Below, in pieces: positions 1 to 48,531 of a stretch of 64,000 bases of DNA (positions within the stretch are counted from its first letter, which is position 1; each line of letters starts with the position of its first letter). The notes under the pieces were generated by a model, which was not told where the DNA came from, did not search any database, and saw only the letters and a program-made list of their open reading frames with translations. The DNA is from Hyposmocoma kahamanoa. Its lineage: Eukaryota; Arthropoda; Insecta; Lepidoptera; Cosmopterigidae. The translations under genes and the position numbers were made by a program. The stretch covers positions 25,413,927 to 25,477,926 of the forward strand of contig NW_020653854.1 of the NCBI RefSeq assembly GCF_003589595.1, given 5' to 3'.

Positions 1-431
1 AAAAAAACAGTCTAAAACATAATTTATAAATACATAGCTAAAAAATATTTAAGTATGGTAAGTACTCATTAAGGATTAGAAGTAAGTTAAATAGTACAGG
101 GTCAAGAGCACGTCAAGCTTGACACTTTAGATTTAAATCCAACTCTGTGCCGCTTTCGATAAGAACGGTCCAAAGTACAAAGTGTCAATTTTGCCGTGAT
201 CTTAACTGTACCTACATATATAAGTTTAATAGTACAAGTAATATAGATTCAGAAATTGAATATTATTTTGATTATAGTTTCGCAGCTCACCTGCAGTGGG
301 AAAAAAAATATTTTGTACTCTGATAAGAAAAATCATCATTACAAACCCACGTAGGAAATGATTTCTTATATCGATCACTATGACAAAAAAGGACCACATT
401 ATGTAATCGGAAATTTATTTTATTAAAATAC
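1..431. other. AT-rich intergenic DNA
   Basis: No coding potential, RNA gene or repeat was recognised. It has homopolymer runs and short AT tracts only. Confidence 0.5.
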
Positions 432-1120
432 AGAGTTTTTTAAAACGGGACAGTATGAGGAAACCATAGAAGATACAACGAAACTATATTAGGAACCATA
501 AAGTCGTCTTTTTTTGGGAAAACTATTTTGGCTTAGTCAATTTTTTGGACAAGCGTGAATTGTCCATAAAAACATATAAAATTGATCAAAATCTTTTTTA
601 GTGCTGATCGACTCAGAGTTATAAAGTGATCATTTCATTGTATGGGACGAAGAAAATCGGGACAGTAGGAGTTCGTCAAATTTAATAAAATGTTATTCAT
701 TGTGAATGATTTTTTTTTTATTACATTTGGCCAACATTGCTGTCCCGATATTTTTCTCCGGGCACAATTCTTTTAAGGAACTGAGTCCATTAGCATTAAA
801 AAAAACTTTGTCACTAGAACTAAAATCGTCAATTTTATTTATTTTGTATGAAAAATATTTTATGGAATTTGATTAATTTCTGCAGCCCCGATTTTTTCGT
901 CACATACAATGAAATGATCCCTTCATAACTCTGAGTCGATCAGCACTAAACAAAATTTTGATCAATTTCATTAATTATTATGGTATTATGGACAACCCAC
1001 GCTTGACTAAAAAAATATGCCGAAATCGATTTCATAAAAAGAACATTATGGTTTCTAAGACAGTTTTCTTGTATCTTCTATGGTTTCGGATTTCCACAAT
1101 TGTCCCATTAAAAAAACACT
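432..1120. repeat. Foldback element with long terminal inverted repeats
   Basis: About 225 bp at 440-665 recur in reverse complement at about 890-1115. Shared blocks include ACCATAGAAGATACAA, GATCAAAATTTTGTTTAGTG and GTGCTGATCGACTCAGAG. The arms are roughly 75-85% alike by eye, with a spacer of about 225 bp and no ORF. It is probably a non-autonomous DNA transposon or foldback element. A related fragment (GTATCAGCACTAAACCAAA) occurs near 22126. Confidence 0.75.
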
Positions 1121-2037
1121 CTATATAAAGTGAAACAAAAAAATATTAAAATAAACCAAACAAAAAAAATTATTAAAAAACGGCTGGAAATAATGCTACA
1201 TTTTGTTTATATCACCGCCTACATTTCATTGTCAATAAAATATTTGTACACATAAAAATATGTGTTCCAATATAGCAAATATATGTTAAAATATACACAA
1301 TTCCAAAAAAAAGGTAGGAGTAAAGGATCAAATTGAAACGACAGGATTTGTAAACATTGTTTTTATTAATAACCGAAAAAATGTACATTATTAATTCAAT
1401 TAATCGCTACAACTTCATACATAAATTACATATAAATATAACAGGCAGTATACACCCAGCAACAACTCGTATAGCCTGAGCGGGCCCCTTCAAATGCCAA
1501 CAAACAAACAGGCTAATAAGGGCTAAAGGTAAAACCTCACTGATCGGAACGCAACAGCACCGCGTAAATAATGCGGGTTCCACATTTGTAATATTTTTAC
1601 GTCTTATGATAACTTTTATGATGTTATATTACACGCTATCGTGTGATATACGCTTGTCGGTGATAAGCCAAAATGGTACAAATGTAGATCCGGCATAAAA
1701 GCACATAATCCATGCAGCACGATGGGACACTAACGTCATTTCAAACTAAACAGCATTGCTGACAGGTGCTCAATTGAACCTTGTTTATACCAGGCGAAAG
1801 TTGAATCATACTGAAATCAATTTTACCTATATCCAACATGAAAATTGTGTAGTGACCAGAAATTTTGTGTCTAAGATAAAATTCCAGAATTTTCGTTCTC
1901 GTGTCCCGATCCAACTACATTTGTTGGACATTTTCTTTTGCCTAGTAGAAATGAGCTCCTTAACATTCTTAATATAAAGGTTGTTTATTACATTTTGATT
2001 AAATATCAGAATGATTCTCCATCATGATATTCAATTA
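1121..2037. other. Intergenic DNA, no recognised gene
   Basis: The segment is AT-rich, with a slightly G+C-richer stretch at 1450-1600. A 73-codon frame at 1756-1977 shows no family features. Confidence 0.4.
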
Positions 2038-2475
2038 GTTTTTGTGAAATTACTTCACTAGTTGTTTATAATTATTAACATAAAGATCGAACACTCAGAA
2101 AAATTTCTTTCAATCCGGCCGGATTCGAACCGACGTCTCCTAGCAAACCGTGCCAGACGCAATGCCAACTAAGCCACGGAACGAACCAGCAGACCTCACG
2201 AATTTTTCTATGTGCTTGTTGTCGGATAATTGTATTTGGTTTTCAATGACTTTAGCGCGCGTAGAGCCATCTATGAGTAATAAAAGAAATGGGTGACGAA
2301 ATACTTTCATAGAATTCTCATAGATGGCGCTACAATCGTGGGGTCCGTTGGATCGTTCCGTGGCATAGTTGGCATAGCGTCTGGTACGGTTTTTACTAGG
2401 AGACGTCGGTTCGAATCCGCCGAATCGAATGAATATTTTTGAGTGTTTGATCTTTGTATTAATAATTATATAAAG
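2038..2475. repeat. Head-to-head pair of tRNA-like SINE modules (family D)
   Basis: A minus-strand tRNA-like module (about 2114-2188) and a plus-strand one (about 2351-2428) face each other, flanked by matching tails (AATTATTAA...AAAGATCGAACACTCAG and its inverse). Each has a Pol III A-box-like GGCATAGTTGG/AGTTGGCAT and B-box GGTTCGAATCC. Between them lie inverted 'ATAGATGGCGCTAC' pieces. These are SINE heads and not a functional tRNA gene pair: the cloverleaf is incomplete and the unit is repeated across the window. Confidence 0.7.
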
Positions 2476-4247
2476 GTTGTTACTAAAATATACGACAAAG
2501 GGTAATCAAGTAGTAAATTCACACTTTTCTTCAGTAAAGCGGTCTTTAAAATTATTAATATACAAAAGTAAATAACAAAAACTTGGAATGCTGACATCAC
2601 TGCGTGTGCAAACAGTTAAATGGACGACTATATCTTCATGTTGGCACTACTGAAGTTTACAATATAAAAAAGAACACCGCACAAATGCGTGCGTGTGCAA
2701 AAGTAAAGGACAAAGAAACTATAGTATGAATCTTTCGAAGTTGTCCAAAATATAAAGAATTCATATTTTGCAATACATATTTTACTTAACTTCGTTTAAT
2801 ACATTAAATATAAGAAAATACTACGTAAGGTCGATAATAATTTTTGTTACTTTGGTAACACAAACGGGATCAAAAACATTTTTTGTGCGGCCATTTTGTC
2901 GTGTCACAGATGTCTTTCGAGCTTTTTTCTCGAACTCGAACGTTTTCTTGTCTCCGTAGTGCGTTTGTTAAAATAGTGTGTTGCTGTTAAAGTTTTTATT
3001 TATTGTTAGTTAATATTTTGTAATAGACAATTAAAATTGAAGAAAATGACAACCCCATTTTGTCCAATTTCGTTAAAAATAGAATGTTTAGTATACCTGC
3101 ATTCACACTGACAATACATTTTATGACATTTGTTTGTTTACATTTTGGACATCTAATTATGATTCGTATTAGAGATGAAGAGATTTTTTTCAAAGTGTAT
3201 CCAGCATATTTAGTGTATAATGTGGATTTCAACATGTGAAGAACTGCAAAGCATGATTATACCTTTTAAAAGAAGTTGTAGGGACATATACAGTCCAGTC
3301 CTGTTTTATAAAATTTTGCGCAGAAATTTTGGAAAGGGGCCAAATAATAATTCAAGTATACCAAGACATACAAAACGTGAAAATTATCTAGTTACATTTT
3401 ATTTATTTATTTATTATGCGAGTCGGAAAGATACCTTTAATTCGATTTACAATCGTGACATAATTTATACAAAAACTATACAAAATGTTAGTTTCCTAAT
3501 AGAACATTTAAGTGGCAGTACTCTATTTCACTTGATTAATTTATTATTATAGTGTACAATTATATTTTATAATAATAAATTAATAATCATATTAATATTC
3601 TTGTATAAATAAAATTAGAGCAATCATCTTGCACACGGCTTAAGTTAAAGTACCTACACACTGAATGCCTAGAACTAAGTATCTATGACTATTATATACA
3701 TAATGTACAATATTTAACTTTGTCTAATTATAAATAATTAAGGAAAACAGAACAGGAAACGGTTTCATGTTTTATCGAAGACTGAAGTAATTTTTTTTAT
3801 TGATTTTTATAGAATGAAACGGACTTTGCAATTACTAACCTAAGTATCTAAAACTGTGAAAAATGAACAGAGAAGATTTCCTACAGTCCTGTTTTTCTTA
3901 ATTATCTAAACTCTAATCTCAACGCCACAGGTATCGTAGCGAGATCATTCACACAACCATCAACTTAGAATCTCTTAAGTCTCATAAATACGAACAAACT
4001 GCCTGTATGTTGTGAGTTCTAGTCCTCGCTACGGAACTTGTAGCTCTTCCATTTCATTTCCTAAAGATTCCACATAAGCGCAATTAAATTACAAAATCAA
4101 TTTTAAATAAACAATAAAATCGTGTAATAAAACAGAAAACAGCAATAAAGAAATTGTTTTCTAATGCTTCATTAACAGGTGCTGAATTCTATTTAAAAAT
4201 ATACTGTAATATTATATATTATGTAACTTTGCACATTCTAAAAATCA
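2476..4247. other. Intergenic DNA, no recognised gene
   Basis: The stretch is AT-rich. A 110-codon frame at 3220-3552 has biased, low-complexity composition and no recognisable domain. Confidence 0.4.
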
Positions 4248-4255
4248 CATATTAA

Positions 4256-4467
4256 CATTGACTTACAAATAAATGGACGACGGGTCTAATACAAAAACCA
4301 CGAAAAAAATGTCACAAGTCAACCTATTCGAAATTTACATTGTAATGTCATCGAAGTATCGCGCTGTCAGTCGAACAAATGAAGACTAAAGCGGAGTTTG
4401 GCGCTCTGTATACGATTTTAGCGCCTTTTTAGCGCGGACCCGACGTCCATATAATTGTAAGTCAATG
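4256..4467 (-). mobile_element. hAT-type MITE, copy 1
   Basis: Terminal inverted repeats begin CATTGACTTACAAATAAATG and end CATATAATTGTAAGTCAATG. It is flanked by a perfect 8-bp duplication CATATTAA (4248-4255 and 4468-4475). This copy is internally shortened to 212 bp. The 8-bp target duplication is characteristic of the hAT superfamily. There is no ORF. Confidence 0.9.
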
Positions 4468-4475
4468 CATATTAA

Positions 4476-4985
4476 TAAAATTATTAGGTACTAAACGTGT
4501 CTGATCAAATAACACAAACATGCAGTATACTGCCGATGCGTTCAAGTGCCTAGATCTGCAGTCACCCCAAAAAGGGAAGTTCTATACAAGAAATTTCACA
4601 TAATAACCCGTTTAAGACGCTAACGCTATAAAGTGAGTTTAAAATTAATGTTTTCGACATTTACTTCATTAGGCCGGTACCAATTAATTGTATATTATTT
4701 GATTATATTCTCATGGCATTCTACGTTCTACACTATCGTACACGTATCGCGGGAGGTCAAAAATACTGCACGTATGTGTGGTGACATCTTTATTACTACA
4801 CTAGAACGAAATAATGACATGACAAAGGACAGTCAATTTACGTATTAAAACAAGACGATATTGTTTCTTTGTACCCGACTTTACTGTACTGATTTTAGGT
4901 GATACCTGTTATTCCTTCTATCTCTGTCTAATGACACCAACATGCCACTCGTAAGAGAAAGACATACTTAAACACACTATTTTTA
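4476..4985. other. Intergenic DNA, no recognised gene
   Basis: Nothing is recognisable; the 71-codon frame at 4633-4848 has no supporting features. Confidence 0.35.
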
Positions 4986-5450
4986 ATTTTTGTGAATTAA
5001 CGCCTGAAATACAAAGACCGAACACAAAAAAAACATTCTATCGATAGACAGGACTCGAATCTGCGACCACGGGATTCCGTCCCCATCGCTCTTCCAATTG
5101 AGCTACAGGTCGAGTTAATCGAGCCGACGTGTCTGTTCCATTTTTCATCTTTGCTTTGAGTTTTTGCTTTAAGACACCGTAGCGACATCTGTGCGAGATT
5201 TTATGAACATTCTCACTTAGCCGGTAACTTTCCAGTTACCACAAGTCAACGTTGATGTCGATTTTTATGAACATGCATTATTGATTTGTTTTTACATTTA
5301 TGAAATAACTCCACTAGTTTGCTATAATTATTAAATATAAAGACCACGGGATTAGCATTACTAGCTCAGCTGGAAGAGCGATGGGAACGGAACACCATGG
5401 TCGAAGCTTGGAATCCTGTCGGGTTGATAGAATTGTATATTTTATAATGG
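4986..5450. repeat. Inverted pair of tRNA-like SINE modules (family D variant)
   Basis: A minus-strand tRNA-like block at about 5044-5125 (GTAGCTCAATTGGAAGAGCG when reversed, then GATTCGAGTCCTG) faces a plus-strand block at about 5357-5430 (CTAGCTCAGCTGGAAGAGCG...GGAATCCTG). The anticodon and acceptor stems do not pair well in either, so I treat them as SINE relics and not tRNA genes. Confidence 0.55.
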
Positions 5451-5796
5451 TAATGGTTTTAATAAACTGACATAGTATAAAAAAATTGTTCATTAGACAT
5501 TTCAGGACCCTGACGTGCAATATTTTTAACCGGTCATATAACCCGTTCACAGATATGTTCGCTAATTTAGTTAAATATTAAATTATTATGATATAAAACT
5601 CCAAGTTACGAGATCCGCTTCGAAATAATTACAACACCACATTACAAGTAAATAAATATTTAAAATAAATCTTGGTTTATATACATGATGATAATAAATT
5701 CGGCTGTTAGTAAATGTTTACGACTTACTATAGGAAGTCCAAGAATTTTAGTTATAATTTTTAGGAGTATTTTTATAGAACTCGTACGAAATGGAA

Positions 5797-6033
5797 CTAT
5801 TCGCGCATAAATATAATGCCCCTTGCATAACCATGATCACATACAGGGCAGTTGCCTGGCAGATCTTTCGAACCTGTGGTCAAACCGAGGTGGCTTAGTC
5901 CGCATTGCTCGCACCATGATTCCCGACAAGTACTGTCAAAGAGCACGCAACACATGAACAACCACAAAAGAATAAAAAAAAACAATGGAACTGCCTGGAT
6001 TACTACAGAACAGCTGTCGCCAAAACTCATCAT
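5797..6033 (-). CDS. Small ORF, Cys-rich with one membrane segment, doubtful
   Basis: It has 78 codons: a hydrophobic stretch (VPLFFFILLWLFMCCVLF), then a C-terminal part with CRESWCEQC and NCPVCDHG that resembles a zinc ribbon. No family is recognised. The first 20 codons lie inside a repeat present at least three times in the window, which argues against a conserved gene. It could be a chance frame or the remnant of a transposon protein. Confidence 0.2.
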   Translation of the reverse strand: MMSFGDSCSVVIQAVPLFFFILLWLFMCCVLFDSTCRESWCEQCGLSHLGLTTGSKDLPGNCPVCDHGYARGIIFMRE

Positions 6034-6610
6034 ATGTCAATCGCGATGAAATCTTGTTATTGATTGGTCGTAGTTGTTAATTTAAAAATATATAACAAAT
6101 TCTGGATTGTTAATATAATTTAAAATTTTCCTTGGTATATTGTTGAAAGTTCATTGCCTATTATTGCAAGTTACGACGTTTTGATTGTATATTGAAATGT
6201 CAATTAATGTGCTGCCATCTAGCGGTCAATAGCTGAACGACGACGAATTCGAGATGTTCACTTGGTTCTCTAAAAAGGAAGCGATCGTATTGCGGCGGCA
6301 TAAGGTTCACTTTCGTTTCTTATAACAAAACATTTATTACGATAAACAGAAAATTTAAAATAAGACTTAACGATGATAAGAAACACCACCATGGATAGTA
6401 ATTACAGGTGCGACTATAATTTTTGCACTCCTAAGTCGCAAGATAAGGCATTTTTGTTACATTTTTGTGGTTTTGCGCGAGATAATTGACAATACCATAA
6501 TGTACAAAGCGAAAATGGCGGACTCAGCTCATGTAAGTGGAACTTCACGTACTGTTGGCACACGTGTTACGGCCACTAAGCCACTTCTACTGTATTTATT
6601 GTTCTCTGTG
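5972..6610 (+). repeat. Interspersed repeat A, copy 1
   Basis: About 640 bp shared with 49536-50178 (same strand) and 56876-57545 (opposite strand). Anchors are AACAATGGAACTGCCT, GTGCTGCCATCTAGCGGT, GAACGACGACGAATT, CGATAAACAGAAAAT and CTACTGTATTTATTGTTCT. No coding frame is conserved between copies and termini are not clearly inverted, so the class is unknown. Confidence 0.75.
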
Positions 6611-7939
6611 AACAACCGTACCTCTTGACGATAAATATAACTATTACAATTCTGTCGTCTAAAGTAATTTATGTTCGACTAAAGTTACATTCACGCCTGA
6701 CTAATACCACCCTGAAACTGGATAATACTCACATTACAGTTTTATCATTCCTATAGCTTACTCTTCCACCCTTACAATCCTTTCATGTGCGTAAAAAAGA
6801 GAACAGCTTAACAATTTTGTAAATTAAACCCGGTATACACCTCATCTAATTGACTTATAAGCATTAAACACACATTTTTTTCGAATATAAAAAGTTACCG
6901 GTTTAAATTAAAGGTTAATTTTAAAACCAATATAGAAAGATTAAGAGTTAACCCATATTATATATCAGCCTTATAAAAACCGGTTATTATAGCTATGAGT
7001 GAAATAAAAAGAATAACAATTTGCCTAACAAATTCACACATGGCGTGATAAATTAGTTGGTTAAATGTTTTACCGAATAACCTTAAAACCCTAAACATAT
7101 GAGTAATTTTCCTCATTTTCTTTCTATCCCACCCACTCAAATATCTATGAATATCATTTGAAATGCAGACAGTGTATTTTATAAAAAAAATAATGGTGTA
7201 CCAAAGTGTAACAAAATGTTATATGGAAATAACTGGTTCTGATCTAAATCCGATTGTTTGTTACATCTTTACTATTTCCATATTTCCAAACCTAGTGATA
7301 CAAATTCATTTTTTTTTTGTCAGCTCAATCTCAAAAGTACATTACCAAATTAAGATTGTAATTACTTGTAATCACTGCGAAATTAAGCAACACTTTCTTC
7401 AACTTCAATCAATAACAAATGTCAAATATCTATCAAGAAATACCGGTATCAGTTTAAAATTATTTTAGAATATTCTCATATGATCTTAATTTTAATTATT
7501 ACTTTTTCATGATAAAAGATGCTACTCTATAGTACAGTTCATAAGAATAGTGGTCTATAATCTAGATTTTTAAGTTAATGTTAGAGTGAAAAAGGGATAT
7601 AGACCTAGGATGAAAGTGCTATAAAGAGAGAGTAACGAGGTAATACGGCAAGTTATAAATGCAAATTAAGATTGTTTGAAAAAAAATTGATACTGTATTA
7701 AATAGATAAAACTAAATGTTAATAATCAGTAGAATAAAAAAATCAGAAAAATATCTCTTTGTAGGTCTTATACACTTAAACAGAGGCCTTAATATTCTAA
7801 TTGATATTATGTTCTCGTTAAAACTTTTTTTAAGTCAATAATGTTTTTATGAGAAAACTGGCCATTAAAAAAAGGACCTAGAAAGACGTAACTGTAATAA
7901 ACACAACACTCTTATTGGTTAAAAAGTTAAAAAACAAAT
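6611..7939. other. Intergenic DNA, no recognised gene
   Basis: The stretch is AT-rich. Frames at 6958-7140 and 7163-7468 show no domain, and no repeat family was identified. Confidence 0.4.
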
Positions 7940-8440
7940 TCGCCTATCAATTTCATTTAAGTGTTACGCTACATTTTGTCAGCACAATTCAGCAAATCGT
8001 TGAAACATCTGTCTCGAGTTCGTATCACTTTTAAAAGGGTATTAACGGGCGGTACTTCTACAGGCTTACCGCTGAATTGAGCCGGTCCCTGAGGTAGCTG
8101 CGCGGTGCGGGAGGGGTGACAGCTATGTCGCGTAACAGTTATGTCGCGCTGTACATAGGATAATTTCAACAAGATTTTTCTGACGATATTCAATAACAAG
8201 TTTAATTTAAAAAGTTTCAAACGGCTTGTCTATTCATTTCAATTATCAATTAAATAGTTTTTATTTTATTATCTTTTCACGTAACAAGAATTTGGTAGGC
8301 ACTCTTTTCAATTAATTGTTATTGAATATCGTCAAAAAGATCTAGTTGAATTTATCCCTTGTGCAACTGTCACTACTTCACAGGCGGGCGTATAAAACAA
8401 CGCCCTGAAGTACACATTTCCAGACATATTAAAACAAAAA
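7940..8440 (-). other. Inverted repeat with unassigned ORF, 3' of gene
   Basis: An 83-codon frame runs on the minus strand at 7969-8220 (internal residues PQGPAQFSGKPVEVPP), with no family I recognise. Its 5' end carries TGACGATATTCAATAACAA (8183-8201), which recurs inverted at 8321-8340 as TTGTTATTGAATATCGTCA. It could be a decayed mobile sequence or a distal exon. I see nothing that decides this. Confidence 0.3.
8260..8270 (-). terminator. Candidate polyadenylation signals for the mannosidase gene
   Basis: Two overlapping AATAAA hexamers read on the minus strand about 340 nt after the stop codon. This is a plausible 3' UTR length, but AATAAA is frequent by chance in such AT-rich DNA. Confidence 0.35.
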
Positions 8441-8610
8441 TTCGCTTGAATGTCTGAAGCCAACCGTCGAACATATCACAAACTCATCGAGCAAAAAATC
8501 GTACACCATACAACGAATACAGTTCTCTCAGTTTCCGCTTCTTCTCGAATGGATTTGACTGATTCGCTGAAGAAGAAAAGGGTTGAAGAATGTGAAACGT
8601 GCCAGAGTGC

Positions 8611-45497
<36,887 letters not shown>

Positions 45498-46700
45498 TTT
45501 GTTAACTGTAGCAATTAATTTTAACAATCAGACAATTTCTAAAAAAGTGCTGATTTTTTGTCAAATTTTATAATAAGCAAAACAGTAGTTCGGTATTTTT
45601 GTATATAATACTATGTTTATTTTTCACCTTATATATTTTATGTGTTCACGTTACGATATGACATTCTAATTAAATAAAACTTTAATTATACCAAAGGACA
45701 TCTTTATACCTACAGCACTTAAGACTCACACTGATATATTATGCGGAAAAGCACTAATAATAATCGATTTAATTTGTTAGAAGTTTTGTAACTATATTCC
45801 AAATAATAACAGTGAACCTTTATCAATGTTATTTAAACGTTATTGACATTTGATACCAAAAAATATTTCCAATAAATTTTTTTTTTATTATTATTGCCAC
45901 AAACCGACAATTTCCAATTTCACAATTCGCAACACCGGTTTCCAGATACGTTTGAATAAATCACAAAACAATATATTAAAAAATAAAAAGTAACTAAATT
46001 ATTTTAATTCAATAACCGTAACACGCAAAAATGCTTCAAGATTTCTTTTTTAACGTAACGTGCACCTCGCTATGGGCGTGCGACGGCCGCGGCCTCTGTT
46101 TCAGCACTGATCGATCTTCAATACAAGTTGGCTTGTTATCGATAAATACGAGAAGATTTACAAACATGAAGAACTTGAGTCGATTGGATTGCGCCTACGC
46201 TCTGTTCTAAGTCCGTTATACTACAAACACAGGCATATACACACAGATAGACACACAGTCAAAGATTGGAAGACTCTGCGTGTTCAAATAAATAAATGAT
46301 TATTGTAGGGCTAAAAATTAAATGTAATAAAACTTAAACACGTCTTAAGCTAGATCAATTCGCCACGTAGGCTTCGACACATCAAAACAGTAATGGAATT
46401 CGTAATAGGCTTTGTCACTTTTAATTAATTATTAGAGTTAAACAGGATTGCTCCGGAATGTAGCCGGCTCAGGTGTCCCTTAACGCTGACAGCATTATCG
46501 TAATGAATAGCCAACGGCTAAACTAATATAGAACAATGACAAGTTGTTACTAAGGATAATCGCAGGTTTTGCACAGACACTCTATCGCTCGTGATACAGC
46601 AATCATGTACGATTCAAGGCACACATAAACACGATAAAATGGAAATCTACGACGAGCAACGTAAACATTCACGACACCATATAGCAACGTGGCGCGACCC
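45498..46700 (-). promoter_or_regulatory. Presumed 5' UTR and promoter region of the mannosidase gene
   Basis: Sequence upstream of the ATG is AT-rich to about 46030, then has a CpG-richer patch at 46065-46115. There is no obvious TATA box at a defined place, and the start site cannot be set from sequence alone. No repeat family was recognised, which is unusual for this window and fits a retained promoter region. Confidence 0.3.
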
Positions 46701-46729
46701 ACGGTGCGACGTCGTACCTTAAAAACTCA

Positions 46730-46914
46730 CGGTGCACTCCCCGGTGCCGCATTCATTTGTTATTCAATATTCAAAGATGACAGACGACATTGTGGTTGAT
46801 TATTTAATAACCGTAGTCGAGGAGCGTCTTGTACTATGGGACGAAACATCAGAAGAATACAAAGTCATCTTTGAATATTGAATAACAAATGAATGCGGCA
46901 CTAGGGAGCGCACG
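46730..46914. mobile_element. Inverted-repeat element with MADF-like ORF remnant
   Basis: GTGCCGCATTCATTTGTTAT and the following 18 bases (46744-46781) recur as a perfect 38-bp inverted repeat at 46864-46901. Homology continues outward (GCACTCCCCG versus GCGCTCCCTA). Between and into the arms runs a 34-codon ORF (46777-46881) starting MTDDIVVDYLITVVEERL and then VLWDETSEEYK. It resembles the start of a MADF domain, as in the second protein of Harbinger-type transposons. Truncated; not a host gene. Confidence 0.6.
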
Positions 46915-46974
46915 TCGTAGCACGACGCGACGTCGTATCGTGTTTTTCTGTAAGAGCCCTGAGTGCGCGAGTAA

Positions 46975-47185
46975 AGACGTTGGAAGGAAATGGCAAAGGC
47001 CGCGCGTTTGTGCTCATCACTCCAACAGGCGCCAGGTTCTCGCGGTCTATCCTGCGCTATTAGCCTTTACAAGGACGCTCTTCATATTGTAACGAAAACG
47101 AACACGGGAAATCGCGCACAATTGCACGTGCAGGCTTTCCCGCGCGCAAATCTGTACGCTCCTGATCACGTGCGATAGAGTGGCT
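46975..47185 (+). repeat. CpG-rich repeat M, copy 1
   Basis: CTATTAGCCTTTACA(A/C)GGACGCTCTT, AATCGCGCACAATTGCACGT/AATCGCGCACTATTGCGAAT, TTCCCGCGCG and GTACGCTCCTGATCA are shared with 63190-63450. Three overlapping short frames on both strands cover it, and none is convincing. Confidence 0.6.
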
Positions 47186-47335
47186 GCGCAAAGAGGGCTA
47201 TTCTCAGCCAGGCAACGAAAGCAAGGCATTGAGGTAATGTGACGCGATTGTAGCTTTTATAATGAACCGCAGAGCGATAACGATGTTTAGGAACCGCGGT
47301 GGAAAAGAAACCACGATGTTTTTTTCGAGGAGAGG
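47186..47335. other. Unassigned spacer
   Basis: Nothing recognised between repeat M and a family E fragment. Confidence 0.3.
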
Positions 47336-47555
47336 CGTTTTTCTCTCTCAATATATTTTGAGTAGTGAGAACCGATTTTTATTATCTCCTGTGTCAAGTT
47401 CCAAGTTCAAGTTTGGCGAACTAGGGATGAATCCGGGTTTGCGCACTTTTTGGTAACCAATTTATCATATTATCATATTTATTTACCAATAAATCTGAGG
47501 TCGTCAAAAAATTTGAGGTCGGTTTTTTTAGTACTCTGTACTGAGATTATTTTAG
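47336..47555 (+). mobile_element. Family E 3' fragment
   Basis: GTTTTTCTCTCTCAATATAT, GAACCGATTTTTATTATCTC and TTTGAGGTCGGTTTTTTTAG..GTACTGAGATTA match the 3' half of the element. Confidence 0.65.
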
Positions 47556-47734
47556 TACTCTATACTGGATTGTGTGTGGACATCTATGGACTTGTTGTTT
47601 GAAATAAATGCTTATTATTATTTTCAACTGGTACTCTGTACGTATGCTAATATATGCTTTCGAATAGTTATCTAAAACATCGAACATTTAACTTTATCAT
47701 TAAAAAATATATGAATACATTAGTAACGGTTTAA

Positions 47735-47930
47735 CTCCTTGTAAAAGAGTTCATCCAGGGTAGCACTCCTACCTTACCTATTTCTGCCGCCGAGCAGTAA
47801 TGTTAGCATTACTGCGTTCCGGTTTTGAAGGGTAAGCGTGTTGGTGAAATTCCAGGCACATGGGACAGTGATCTCCTCAGGTCTTCGCGATTTAAAGCTC
47901 TGAGTGGGACGGCACCGTTATTCGCCTTGT
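47735..47930 (-). repeat. Family F fragment, antisense
   Basis: GAGTTCATCCAGGGTAGCAC, TATTTCTGCCGCCGAGCAGT and TTGGTGAAATTCCAGGCACA match in reverse. Confidence 0.55.
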
Positions 47931-48523
47931 TACTCGATATCATCAAAACTATTTCAACAGATGTAACCCAGTCAGTAAAGATTCAGTCTTTGAAGCTATT
48001 TTTTACCTCTAAATGATCAGTGACTTTTTAAGATGGCTGCAGAATGAAGGCTTAATAAAACACACAGAAAAATTTACTCTATTTTCGAATACAATGTCTA
48101 TGGTAAATATAAATATTTATAAAATATTCAATATAGTCAATCCGTTATACCTTCCACTGAATCGTTCTAGATTACTCAGCAAATAAACTTTGATACAGCT
48201 CTGCAAACAAGAGCAATGATTCTAAATAAATGACTATCTTTACATTTTCGAGGAATAAAACAGATTACCTTTGATCTTAGCCTAAATAATTTACAAGAGA
48301 TAATAAAGAATAAGGAAAATTGCCATATTTACAAAGGATGTATTAGTTACTATACTTTTGTTTAGTTAGGCACACCAGTTCTGATATTTCATTTTTAACA
48401 TGGTTCGAAATAATCAAGATTATTTGTTTTCTTTGATAATTATTTGATATAATATATCCGATAATTATCTATGTTGATTCATAGTTTTGTCTCTTCAATT
48501 TATGACTACGTGAAAATGATTTG
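47931..48523. other. Intergenic DNA, unassigned
   Basis: AT-rich; nothing recognised. Confidence 0.4.
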
Positions 48524-48531
48524 GCTCGTGG

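Noticed and set aside
2114..2428. tRNA-like sequences with good A and B boxes (also at 5044, 5357, 12870, 20880, 35610, 54270, 62690)
   Set aside because: All recur with long shared flanks, cloverleaf stems are incomplete and some are partial, so they are SINE heads and not tRNA genes.
3220..3552. 110-codon frame considered as a host gene
   Set aside because: Low-complexity AT composition, no domain, and no exon-like boundaries.
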